Source of the DNA: Takifugu bimaculatus
Taxonomy: Eukaryota > Chordata > Actinopteri > Tetraodontiformes > Tetraodontidae
DNA: 64,000 nt
Direction: 5' to 3'
NCBI GenBank assembly: GCA_004026145.2
Contig: CP034985.2
Span: forward strand, 10,777,424 to 10,841,423
How positions within the stretch are numbered: the stretch's first letter is position 1; each line of letters begins with the position of its first letter. The position numbers and the translations under genes are program-made. This document shows, in pieces, positions 13,701 through 21,805 of this stretch. The notes under the pieces were generated by a model, which saw only the letters and a list, made by a program, of their open reading frames with translations, was not told the origin of the DNA and ran no database searches.

Positions 13701-16700
13701 CTCTGGAACAGCACCAGGACATACTGATTCATCATATAGAAGCTGGCTCCACACTCAGTGTCCTTTTCTCTGTTTTAACAGGGGGGGGTTAAAGACCGTC
13801 TTCCTGTCTGTAGTGTGTTTAAAAAGTCAGGGTGAGAATGATCTTGAACGCACCGCGCCAGCTTCCCCGTCCCCTAACAGTAATGGCATCTCTCTCACTA
13901 TCGGGTTAAAAGATCTACAAACGAATCGGTGTATTTAGGCCATCTGGGTTCTGTTTTCTTGACCGTATTATCTTCTGTTTGGGGATGAAAAACCGCTCCA
14001 GATGGAGTTGATTTCCTGAACGCCAGACCGTAAGTGAGCGAGCACAAGCGACTGATGCTAATCTCTCTGATTAGTGTCATTGTTGTTCGCCGCCGGTCCG
14101 CTGCTGGTTTTGCAGGTGACATCACAGGCCGGAGTGGCGGAACGGCCCGGAGAAAACTAATATCGCCGGCTTTCTTTGGCAGGGAGCGACGGTGGGAGCG
14201 GACCACCAAGTCGCTTGGCTGGCGTGTCTGCGGCTGCTGAGGCAGCGTTTGGCCGCATGGCTGCAGCTATGATTACAGCGCCGCTGGAAATGCCCACACC
14301 GACTGCTCGGCCCCAGAGCCATCAACTCGCTATATTTGCCTTTGTCGCTTCCTCTTTGTCATCCTTCCCTGACATGATGAGGAGCGCGGTGCCACATTAT
14401 GTGATACGGAACATTCAAAATAGATTTAGGCAGTTTTATTGTGAATTTATGGGGCTTTTCATTATGTTTCAGGCGAGGTTTGCACATAATGGCTGCTGGG
14501 TTGAGGTCAGCGGGTAAATGGCAGCGCTGCATTTTTTCCGAGCATACGGTGCATTTAGGTTTTATGTATTCCAACAATCGGTTGGCAGGAGTGAAATTAG
14601 CGCTCGACTCTCGCAGTGTTGTGGGATGGATGATGGACGATAAATCAAGCAGCGCGACCAGAAATCAACGTCGGGGCTACACGGCCGAGAAGAAGCTGGC
14701 TCCAGCGCAGTCCGCAAACGTCCACCGTCTCCTGCTTCAAACGGAGGCGAGCAACAGATTTGGGCTCCCTAAATTAGCATAATTAGCGGAGGGAGTTTTA
14801 GATGGAGGATTTCTGACCTGCAGAAATTCCCCCACGTCACTTTTGATTAAAAGCAGCTGAAAATGCACTGGCATTATTATTATTCTTTTTTAAAACAAAA
14901 CATCTGGAAGGCTGCTCTGGGGTTTCTGCGCAGACAAATCTTTCAGGCTTTCAGCAACATCTGCAACATCCTGCTGGCAAACTCTCAGGATCCATTTGAA
15001 CAAGGTCAGCAGCAGTTTGGAAAGCGCTTGGCTAATGGTGCCTAATGTAGTGTTCACTCGGAGCAGATGGGGCTGCTGGGAACAGGGCCAGGCGAAGCCC
15101 CCACCCCCCCCCCCCCCCACCCCCGGGCGTCATGACAGTGGTTGCTGGGGGGGTCACAGAAAACATAATGTCAAATCATTGCTATCATTGGTAATGACTG
15201 CGAGAGGTGAGCTGTGACGGCTCCACGACATCGGGGGCTCTGACATGTCTGAGTGAGGGGGTCAGGGGTCCTGGCTGCACTCACCAACCTCTGCTATCAC
15301 ACCAAACACACACAGAGCAGCTTGTCCGGGGGGATGTGGGATCAGGTTCTGCTGCTCTCAATGTCTCTCTGGGTAGAAAGTGAGGTTTCAGCTGCAGCCA
15401 GCGTGCATAAGCGGTGCGGGGTTTTTGATATTTTGGACGCGGATCTGCAGGAAAGGTTCATGTTTCTGAAGAGGGAGTAAAAACTGAAAGGCAGGAGAAC
15501 ATTTGAGAGCTGCCAGAGCTCTGGGGAGAAGGTGTGAGGTTCCAAGTTCCTTCAAGTTTGGAGGACGAGGGCAAAAAGCAGTGGGCGATCTTGGCCGGGG
15601 AGAGTTTAGGAGGAGAATTAGCCCAAACCATTCCAGGGTTTGTTTATTTTTAGTTGTTTTTACTTCAGTCGGTGGGTTTCTGAAATGTTTTGACTCATTT
15701 TTCCAGGAGTACATGGTTTATCGGAAACACACCTACATGCGCCTGGATGGATCCTCCAAGATTTCAGAGCGCAGAGACATGGTGGCGGACTTCCAGAGCC
15801 GGTGAGTGTGTGTGTGCGTGTGTGTTGTGTGCGTGTGCGTGTGCTCGAGTACGAAACATTTATCTGTCTTTTAGTAGAATTTATGTTGTAGCTTTTCATT
15901 TCCGTCTCTTAAACTTTTAATAGGCTGCTGTAAACGAATGCTGCGTCTTTGCTCTGGTTTATCGCAGCGCTGCAGCATTTATACGGGTGGACTTTACTGT
16001 TCTGTTGTAAACGATACCGTTCCGTCTCTCCAGGAACGACATCTTTGTCTTTCTGCTGAGCACCAGGGCAGGAGGACTCGGCATCAACCTGACGGCCGCT
16101 GACACCGTGAGTGGCTGCAGCACATCAGCAGCGCTTGTTGGAGGTCAATAAAGGTCACGCTGGGTTTCTGTTCCAGGTCATCTTCTACGACAGCGACTGG
16201 AACCCCACCGTGGACCAGCAGGCCATGGACAGGGCCCACAGGCTGGGCCAGACCAAGCAGGTCACGGTCTACCGCCTCATCTGTCAGGGCACCATCGAGG
16301 AGAGGATCCTGCAGAGGGCCAAGGAGAAGAGCGAGGTCTGAAACACAAAGGCGCCTCCTCACGCTCCCAAAGAGGGAGACGCATCCATGAAACGGCCCCG
16401 GCTTTACTGCAAATGTGAATTAATTAAGCAATCGATGGATGCTTTCTGTCCTCATGTAACAAGATCCAAAGGGTGGTGATCTCCGGAGGCAACTTCAAAC
16501 CCGACACGCTCAAACCCAAGGAGGTGGTCAGCCTGCTGCTGGACGACGACGAGCTGGAGAAGAAACGTGAGTTGGTGGTGGTTTTTTTTTTGGTTTTTCT
16601 TTCCGGAGACCTTGGAAGAGCGGGAGGAAACGGGGGATAAATTGCCTCTCCCCGCAGTGCGTCAGCGGCAGGAGGAGAAGAGGCAACAAGAGGAGAGCAG

Positions 16701-18860
16701 CAAGGTCAAAGAGCGCAAAAGGAAGAGGGAGAAGTACGCCGAGAAGGTACAATTGTTGGCGGGAACTTCCTGTAAATAGCAGGACTTTGCTCTGCGAGTC
16801 CCTAAACTCTAAAGAAAAAAAAAAAAGTTAAGACTTTTCTCCGTCTCTGAGGACGACGATTATCCAGAGGTGGGGGGGGGGGATCATTAGATGACATCCT
16901 TTGGGGATCCGATCCTTACCAGGTTTCACCACAATCTGGCTGGTGATTGTCGGCTTGTCTCGCCGTGCACGTGTCGGACGCCCGGACCAGCTGGACGCAG
17001 ATGTTCCCGCTCACGTTAAATGATTGATGGTGCCACAGAGCCTCTCTTCTTCACGTCTGCCCAGCAGAAGAGGAACGAGGAGTCGGAGAGCAAGAAGAAG
17101 AGGGAGACCAACCTGGTCATCTCCCACACAACCTCCGCCGACAACTCCAACCTCTCGGCGGACGGAGACGACTCCTTCATCAGCGTTGAGATGGACTCGG
17201 CCATGCCCAGTCCCTTCAGCGAGGTGAGGAGACTCGGCGGGGGGGGAGGGTGGGGGGGGGCTACCACTGTATATGTTAGCACCCATCCATCCTCTTGATT
17301 CCACTCTAAATTTCTTTCTCATCCCTGCTCTCCTCTCCTTATTCCACACATTCTCCTGCGGTTCTTTCTCCTCCGACGTGCCCCGGTTCCCTTTACTCAC
17401 CCCCAGACCGTGTGTGTGTCTCCGTGTGCTCCTGTGCATGCTCAGATCTCCCTCAGCAGCGAGCTCCAGCCCGGCTCCTTACCCCCGGACGCCGACGCCG
17501 ACGAGAGCAGCAGCGACATGCTGGTCATCGTGGACGATCTGGTGTCGTCCGCGCCGCAGTCGCGCGCCACCAACTCCCCCGCGTCGGTGTCGGGATCGGC
17601 CTCCGACAACATGAACGGTGAGATGATGACAAAACCCGTTTTCAACGCAAACCACGCCCACCGCGTGTCGGTGCCGATGTTCTGATTCCAGATAATCCTG
17701 CTGCATGCAGCGCGTGCGGCTCCGCTTAAGCCTCAGCCTCCCAAAGTGCCAAAAACAAAGTGTTTTCCCATCGCCGTCGCTAGTTTTGGGTTTTATGGGC
17801 TTGCGTGCATCAGCAGGCCGTTACATCATGCACGTCTGTACCATGAAGCCCGTTATTAGAGGGAATATTAGAGGGAATAGGTGTCTTGTCTTGGCTGCGG
17901 TTCCTCTGCAACTTCGTCCCCAAAGTCACCCCGTTATTTTACTTTGTTTTAACACGGCGTTCTGGGACGCACGGACGGCTTTGGGGCGGCTACGACGACA
18001 AACAACAGAGTTTGTAAGTGAAAGTTGGCGCCCACGGTGGGTCGTGAGAGGTCGGTGAGGTTTGAAAAGTGGTGCGCGTGCCACAGGGTCTGGATGGAGA
18101 CGCAGAGAAAATAAAGATCCGGTGGTTACTGTAGGGGTCACGCAGTGGTGGGGGGGGGGGGTTTAGGCACATCACCAGTGAGATGATGCAGACGCTGGCT
18201 CCTGCTCTGCTGACAGAATGGAAAGTTGTTTTTTTTCTAAGGTTGTACTTAGGGAAGAGACGGAGGGCGATCCATGTGATGTCATTGTTGTTGCGGGAGT
18301 TTTGATGGACCGATCATTGATATGTTAAGCCCTGTTTGCTGCCGTTCAGGGGTTCTGGGCCTGGACTGCCATCAGCCCCGGCCGGGGCCGGTCGGGCCGG
18401 AGTCGGGGGAGACCTAAAGGATCGGGAGGTGCGGCCAAGTCAGGGAGGGAAAGGACGCGGGCGCAAGTCGACGGCGGGCAGCGCCGCGGCGATGGCGGGG
18501 GCGAGGGCGGGTGCAGCGGCGGCGTCTGCGGCAGCGTTCGCAGCAGCGTTTTCCTCCTACAGTTTCAGTGTCTCCAAAGGTCAGTGAAGGCATCACAAAC
18601 GCTCTCACCTTTGATGTCACGCGGCCTCTTACGCGCGTCCTTCCTTCCAGCCGGCCTCTCCGCCACCAGCCCCCTGCAGCCTCCCCTGGCCCGCTCTGGG
18701 ACCGGCGCCGCCTTCAACGCCAGCAGAGGCTCCTCCCCGCACGTCAGAGGGGGCACCGCTGGGCCCCAGCCCCCACAAACAGCCGAACCACAACCAGCAA
18801 CACAGCAGCCCCGGAGCCGCCAGGAAAGGGAAGGGAACCGCCGATCCAGGGACCCGATGA
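1..18860 (+). CDS. ino80: INO80 chromatin-remodelling ATPase (partial, 25 exons; 5' end outside window)
   Basis: This is the Snf2-family ATPase that powers the nuclear INO80 complex, which slides nucleosomes and acts on H2A.Z in transcription, replication and repair. Exons: 1-9 (cut, reads YEQ), 87-167, 524-619, 1388-1447, 1532-1674, 2090-2174, 2253-2370, 2539-2624, 3354-3521, 3592-3725, 3982-4049, 4125-4218, 4328-4541, 5989-6129, 6299-6525, 13060-13187, 15707-15801, 16034-16106, 16177-16335, 16464-16566, 16658-16746, 17065-17223, 17446-17617, 18350-18579, 18651-18860. All introns are GT-AG, and phases agree except in exons 15, 24 and 25. There, four single extra bases (near 6471, 18378, 18446 and in 18735-18774) break the frame. 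Without them the fragment is 1,046 codons including TGA at 18858-18860. The match to vertebrate INO80 is close throughout, so identity is secure. Upstream exons for the HSA region lie outside the window. Confidence 0.97.
168..523. other. ino80 intron (exon 2-3)
   Basis: A 356-bp GT-AG intron. Open frames here run through the splice sites and have no conserved content. I see no repeat or other element. Confidence 0.8.
620..1387. other. ino80 intron (exon 3-4) with a CTCF-like motif
   Basis: A 768-bp intron. The only notable element is a CTCF-like core at 875-890 (see separate entry). A short (CA) run lies near 1004-1018. No coding sequence is seen. Confidence 0.7.
875..890 (+). promoter_or_regulatory. 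CTCF-like motif
   Basis: The bases CCGGTAGGGGGCAGTG fit the core of the vertebrate CTCF consensus (CC-N-S-TAGGGGGC-R-S). This is a motif match only, and occupancy is unknown. Confidence 0.35.
1675..2089. other. ino80 intron (exon 5-6)
   Basis: A 415-bp AT-rich intron between a phase-2 donor and the CGTCCGGTGG exon start. Nothing else is recognised. Confidence 0.75.
2625..3353. other. ino80 intron (exon 8-9)
   Basis: A 729-bp intron with C-rich stretches near 2815-2870 and a good polypyrimidine-AG acceptor at 3352-3353. The 153-residue frame at 2713-3174 has no conserved content and is not a gene. Confidence 0.75.
3354..6525 (+). CDS. ino80: ino80 exons 9-15: end of lobe 1 and the INO80 insert
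   Basis: Exon 9 (3354-3521) gives QKLLYQALRNKISIEDLLQ. Exon 10 (3592-3725) contains VCNHPDLFERQET, the usual helicase segment after lobe 1. Exons 11-15 then encode the long INO80-specific insertion between the lobes, which in known complexes docks the Rvb1/Rvb2 (RUVBL1/2) ring. It is less conserved, but landmarks remain: CFSFLRFID (exon 12), RWLALFLSLKAAYRLH (across exons 12 and 13), DRSAEYE and GWSFIRIP (exon 15). Exon 15 (6299-6525) is 227 nt, but its neighbours require a length of 1 modulo 3. The frame carrying PELASDW must step forward one base before GWSFIRIP. The spacing between these landmarks equals that remembered for human INO80 if one base is dropped, so a one-base insertion near 6471 is likely. 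Confidence 0.9.
4542..5988. other. ino80 intron (exon 13-14) with a CTCF-like motif
   Basis: A 1.45-kb intron inside the INO80 insert. It contains the CTCF-like site at 5641-5656 and a short CA run near 5731-5740. The rest is AT-rich sequence without recognisable elements. Confidence 0.7.
5641..5656 (+). promoter_or_regulatory. CTCF-like motif
   Basis: CCATTAGGGGGCGCTG is close to the vertebrate CTCF core and lies in the same orientation as the site at 875-890. Motif evidence only. Confidence 0.35.
6526..13059. other. 6.5-kb ino80 intron (exon 15-16)
   Basis: By far the longest intron of the gene here, lying where the INO80 insert meets lobe 2. It holds a long (TG)n at 7638-7724 and a CA tract near 7818-7842. 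A G-rich stretch at about 10100-10380 is followed by TAAT-rich stretches around 9955-10050 and 11700-11900 that look like conserved non-coding DNA but cannot be tested here. No open frame has protein-family content. Confidence 0.75.
7638..7724. repeat. (TG)n microsatellite
   Basis: An uninterrupted 87-bp TG dinucleotide tract, followed by CATGCGCATGCATG. A shorter CA tract at about 7818-7842 lies 90 bp downstream in the complementary sense, so the two could pair as a hairpin. Confidence 0.97.
13060..16566 (+). CDS. ino80: ino80 exons 16-20: second ATPase lobe
   Basis: These exons encode the helicase C-terminal lobe. Exon 16 (13060-13187) has the start of the lobe with LIYSQMTRMIDLLE (motif IV). 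Exon 17 (15707-15801) has YMRLDGSS and the DMVADFQ segment. Exon 18 (16034-16106) holds motif V, STRAGGLGINL. Exon 19 (16177-16335) holds DWNPTVDQQAMDRAHRLGQ, which is motif VI with its arginine finger region, followed by the TIEERIL brace. Exon 20 (16464-16566) has the post-helicase VISGGNFKPDTL block. No residue expected to be catalytic is missing. Exon 16 follows the 6.5-kb intron and exon 17 follows a 2.5-kb intron, in contrast to the roughly 60-800 bp introns of lobe 1. The intron after exon 19 has weak splice sites at both ends. Confidence 0.95.
13188..15706. other. 2.5-kb ino80 intron (exon 16-17)
   Basis: It contains a purine-rich block (about 13455-13600) and a 15-C homopolymer at 15104-15118. 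No exon or known element was recognised; the acceptor is TTTTTCCAG ending at 15706. Confidence 0.75.
16658..18860 (+). CDS. ino80: ino80 exons 21-25: basic C-terminal region and stop
   Basis: Exon 21 (16658-16746) is a charged helix rich in K, R and E. Exon 22 (17065-17223) has SADNSNLSADGDDSFIS and begins at a tandem NAGNAG acceptor. Exon 23 (17446-17617) has the acidic, serine-rich ESSSDMLVIVDD block. Exon 24 (18350-18579) has the AT-hook-like RSRGRPKG motif, then a KSTAGSAAAM block and an alanine-rich stretch. Exon 25 (18651-18860) ends with RKGKGTADPGTR and TGA at 18858. To read these conserved blocks in order, exon 24 needs one base skipped in the C-run at 18376-18379 and one near 18446. 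Exon 25 needs one skipped in 18735-18774. Read without correction, exon 24 stops early at TAA 18415, and exon 25 runs to a different stop at 18881. The low conservation of this tail makes the exact positions of the extra bases uncertain. Confidence 0.85.
16747..17064. other. ino80 intron (exon 21-22)
   Basis: A 318-bp intron with an 11-G run at 16872-16882. It ends in the tandem acceptor CCAGCAG at 17061-17067, so exon 22 may begin at 17065 or 17068. Confidence 0.75.
17618..18349. other. ino80 intron (exon 23-24)
   Basis: A 732-bp intron with a 12-G run at 18150-18161. I looked for a small exon that could explain the phase mismatch at the start of exon 24 and found none that was convincing. 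Confidence 0.65.
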
Positions 18861-19455
18861 CGGGCTCACGCCCAGAAAACTGACCTCCTCTCACTGTGAC
18901 CACCACAGGAGCTCTGTGCCTGGACTACAGACTGATCTTCAGTTCCTACCTGCGGTTCAGTTTTTCCGCTCATGAAGGAGAGCCGTCTCGCGTTGCTGTA
19001 ATTGAATTTCTACAACCCGATTTATAGACAGACTGAGATATTTTTTTCTCTCCTTGACACGAACCAAACGTGAACAAACAGCAGCTGAATCTTCGCCTGA
19101 TGCACTGAGCAACGTCTTCCGTTTCTTTTACTTCTTGATCCTTTTGCCTGTGTGTAACGTGATTTGGCCATTGTCTCCCAGCGAATGACTCCAAAACAGA
19201 AACACTGACCCACTGTCGACAGCTTTTCTACTAAAGCTCTTATTTTTCTAACAGTGTTAGCGTCCACTGCAACATTTGTCTACAAATTCTCATAGAAAAC
19301 CTGAAAATTACACTTTGTGTGGTGAAATGGTGTTTAAAAAAAAACAAAGGCACCCGGTTGACTTGGCATTGCTGCTAAAGATAAAGAAACTTTTAAAATT
19401 TTCTCTTAATTTTGATTATTTGATTGACTAATATTTAATTTATTTGAGGTGTGCA

Positions 19456-19461
19456 AATAAA
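19456..19461 (+). terminator. candidate proximal poly(A) signal of ino80
   Basis: An AATAAA hexamer about 600 bp after the ino80 stop codon. Use of the site is not shown. Confidence 0.4.
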
Positions 19462-19741
19462 CAAATCATGATAAGAGCATAGGAGGCATTCACATGTGAA
19501 GTGTGAATTGTGCCGAGCTAATTTTTTTTTTTTTTAAGATTCTGAGAGAAGTGTTTTTCTTTGGGGAGAAGTCGGTCAAGTCGGAGTCCTCTATGTTGAG
19601 CACTACAACTGTAATATATGTACAATAATGAGAGCGACATTTCCTCTGGCTTTTCTGTTCACCTGTCTATTTTTATAGGTCGTGTGTACATATGAAGAGG
19701 CGCGGCAGCCGGTTTTGCTAACGGAAGGGGCTAATGGAAAA

Positions 19742-19747
19742 AATAAA
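19742..19747 (+). terminator. candidate distal poly(A) signal of ino80
   Basis: An AATAAA hexamer followed by GT-rich sequence. It is the last such signal before the oppositely oriented chac1 end. Confidence 0.45.
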
Positions 19748-19849
19748 GGAGTGTTGAATCAGTTCAGGTCTCGACTGCTCCTGGCCAGCTGTTGCATCAC
19801 CTCTGCACCATTAGTTGATATGATCGCAAACAGGATGAAAAACAGGGCA

Positions 19850-20173
19850 ACAGGTCACATTTTAACATTTTATTATTGCACTGACTGGAGCGGCAACAAC
19901 AAACTGTCAAACAGGTCATTACTTTAAAACGGTCATTTCATGGACAGATGTTCAGATGGACAGGACCGCACACCCAACTACAGATGTTTACAGAAATCAG
20001 ACCACTTTCCCAGATGTGCAAACAGGTCCAGTGTTAAGGCAGGATGAGAGAAATCACACAAGTACAGTACCATGCTTGTTTTAATCACTGACTGGATTCG
20101 AGGACAGATGACATGCAACCAGTTTTCATGCAAAGCCTCCGTTAGTGTAATGTAGTGTGACAATGGGTACAAG
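19850..20173 (-). other. chac1: predicted chac1 3' UTR
   Basis: The roughly 300-nt segment from the chac1 stop at 20174-20176 to just past the AATAAA on the minus strand at 19869-19874. No other features are seen. Confidence 0.5.
19869..19874 (-). terminator. candidate poly(A) signal of chac1
   Basis: AATAAA on the minus strand (TTTATT on the plus strand), with a T/G-rich stretch downstream in the chac1 sense. Confidence 0.5.
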
Positions 20174-20971
20174 CTACTGGGCCGCCAACAGATGCGCCAC
20201 TACGCTCAGTGCTGCTGCCTCCACAGAGAACAGGTGATGGTCTTCCACGTGCGGGCAGCTCTTCCTCATGAATTCAGCCAGCCGCAGCAGGTACTCGAGG
20301 TTGTGACCCGTCTTCCCCCTGGATATGGCGATGCGGGTTCCGATGTCTTCTGGGCTGGCCGGCCCCAGATACAGGGGGTTGTCTGTGGTGGCGATGTACA
20401 GCAGCGCCTGAACCGGTGGCTGGTTCTCCCCATCGGCGAAGAAGTCGACCATCTTGGCGATGTAGCCGCCACGCACCATCTCCCGTACGTTAAGGTATTT
20501 GAGGGCCTCCTCCACCTGAGCGCCCGTCACCTTAAACGCCACACCCCAAGTGCACGCCTGGAGAGAGAGGACAGGAAATTCAGTCAGGGTTGCGAGTTTA
20601 AACCCATCGCTCCAGCGATGCTGTGCAGGATCTCTGGAGGATGCAACAGGATGTGAGGCCTTCCACTTACGTCATCGTCTTCAATCAGCGTCACCACTCT
20701 TCCGGGCTAAGAATGAGGAAAAAAGAGAAATGACGTCATGAGCGGTGCTAATGACGCACAGCAGCGTTGCACAATCACCGACGAACACACTCAAACTTAC
20801 CAACTCGTCGTTCCCACGATGGAAGTTATCTCCGTGCCAGAAACGCCTCTTGTAGCCTTTAACGTAGCCAACCTTGCTTCTTTTGTACTTAAAATCTGGC
20901 TTCCACACCAGTGAGCCGTACCCGAAGATCCACAGGCTGCTCTTCCCAGCGATGATGTCTTGAGGTTTCAT
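20174..20971 (-). CDS. chac1: ChaC1, glutathione-specific gamma-glutamylcyclotransferase
   Basis: A complete gene of three coding exons on the minus strand: 20801-20971, 20671-20706 and 20174-20557. All have GT-AG introns with phase-0 junctions, giving 196 residues. The enzyme is cytosolic and cleaves reduced glutathione to 5-oxoproline and Cys-Gly. It is induced by the ATF4-CHOP stress pathway, promotes cell death and also blocks Notch maturation. Visible family marks are the substrate-loop motif GYGSL (residues 17-21), GRVVTL in the 12-residue exon 2, and LNVRE with the catalytic glutamate at residue 95. STGHNLEY-like RGKTGHNLEYLLRLAEF follows near the C-terminus. An N-terminal extension before LWIFGYGSL and the LNVREMVRGGY wording fit CHAC1 rather than CHAC2. 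An in-frame TAA about 20 nt upstream fixes the start. Like its mammalian orthologue it lies between ino80 (tail to tail) and dll4. Confidence 0.97.
20731..20738. promoter_or_regulatory. palindromic CRE/ATF site in chac1 intron 1
   Basis: A perfect TGACGTCA in the 94-bp first intron. CREB/ATF-family dimers bind this sequence. Function is inferred from the known ATF4 control of chac1. Confidence 0.35.
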
Positions 20972-21437
20972 GGTTTTTTGTACCAGAGGTGTTGACGATT
21001 AGACGGTTCGATGCTCTTCAATCGATGTTGTTAGCTTGAGGTGCCTAGCTAGCTAGCGTTAGCTTCCTCCGGTCCAGTAGCAGTGGTACCGGCTGGCTCG
21101 CAGGTATACCGCGGACGGTATTTGAGCCCAACTGCCTATTAGCAGTGGCGAAGATGGAAATTCGTTGATGTTGCCTTGCACTGTGCATTGCCATTGCATT
21201 AGATTTGCCGCATTATGCCTTAAAAATCCATGGCCGCCGCCTTGGCCTTCGGATCGCTGGAGGAAAAAAGAAGGAACGCCACGTTCGTGCCAGCTGCTTC
21301 GCCGGCGACGGTTTCTCGAATTTAGCTCTTAAAGGAGAAAAGTTGCGTGTTCAAAGGGTTGGTGATGCCGGTTTAGGCACGTCAGACTAATTCTTTCGCC
21401 TCTACCCGACAACACAGCGGCTCAACCCGTTCCTTCG
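20972..21437 (-). other. chac1: predicted chac1 5' leader with upstream ORFs
   Basis: The predicted leader runs from about 30 nt below the TATA box to the start codon. It contains five upstream ATGs. The first (21229-21231) has a near-ideal Kozak context and opens a 3-codon ORF. The second (21211-21213) opens a 4-codon ORF. The third (21199) opens a 46-codon ORF ending at 21059, and the fourth (21194) a 49-codon ORF ending at 21045 that also contains the fifth ATG. All end before the main ATG. An unseen leader intron could remove some of them. Confidence 0.5.
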
Positions 21438-21462
21438 ATGGAGCGGCGAAGCGGAGTTTGAG

Positions 21463-21470
21463 TATTTATA
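21463..21470 (-). promoter_or_regulatory. TATA box of chac1
   Basis: TATAAATA in the chac1 sense, about 490 bp above the start codon. It predicts a transcription start near 21435. Confidence 0.55.
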
Positions 21471-21500
21471 CAGATCTGATAAGTAGGCGGGACAATGATT

Positions 21501-21699
21501 CCAATATTAGCCAATCACATTTGAGAACAGGCTCCGTGCCTTCGTCCTTACCCAATAAAATCAAACGCAGGTCTACTAAGGCGGGATTTAGGGCCAAAGC
21601 ATTAATATGATTGGCTAAATGTTTATCTGACGCGCCCACTCCTTCCCAACTCTGAATGGACATTGACGTGTCACTCCAGTTGTCCCAATTGCTGATTGG
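21501..21699 (-). promoter_or_regulatory. cluster of six CCAAT boxes in the chac1 promoter
   Basis: CCAAT pentamers occur on the plus strand at 21501, 21511, 21552 and 21685, and on the minus strand at 21610-21614 and 21695-21699, all within 200 bp upstream of the TATA box. CCAAT boxes are bound by NF-Y, which co-operates with ATF6 at ER-stress genes. TGACGTGTCA at 21664-21673 resembles an ATF6/CRE half site. Confidence 0.45.
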
Positions 21700-21743
21700 T
21701 GAAATTTGTTGTCAATCTCATAAATTTCTGAGCCTGGTCGGGC

Positions 21744-21752
21744 TGATGCAAC
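21744..21752 (-). promoter_or_regulatory. C/EBP-ATF response element (CARE) upstream of chac1
   Basis: TGATGCAAC, the classical ATF4-C/EBP composite site, lies about 310 bp above the predicted transcription start. Its exact reverse complement is at 21806-21814. ATF4 induction of mammalian CHAC1 through ATF/CRE and CARE sites is established. Confidence 0.6.
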
Positions 21753-21805
21753 TTTCCCCAGCGTTTCAAGGCCCTTCTTGCAGCAGGTGGGCAACACTTC
21801 AAGAC

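Larger units (their letters stand above)
18861..19765 (+). other. ino80: predicted ino80 3' UTR
   Basis: AT-rich sequence after the corrected TGA stop at 18858-18860. AATAAA hexamers occur at 19456-19461 and 19742-19747, so short and long forms are possible. The exact end is inferred. Confidence 0.5.

Noticed and set aside
20192..20656. 154-codon plus-strand frame over chac1
   Set aside because: It is the complement of chac1 exon 3, which carries the catalytic LNVRE block; the plus frame has no family features.
20174..20971. Identification as chac2
   Set aside because: The N-terminal extension before LWIFGYGSL and the LNVREMVRGGY block fit CHAC1, and the neighbours are those of CHAC1.
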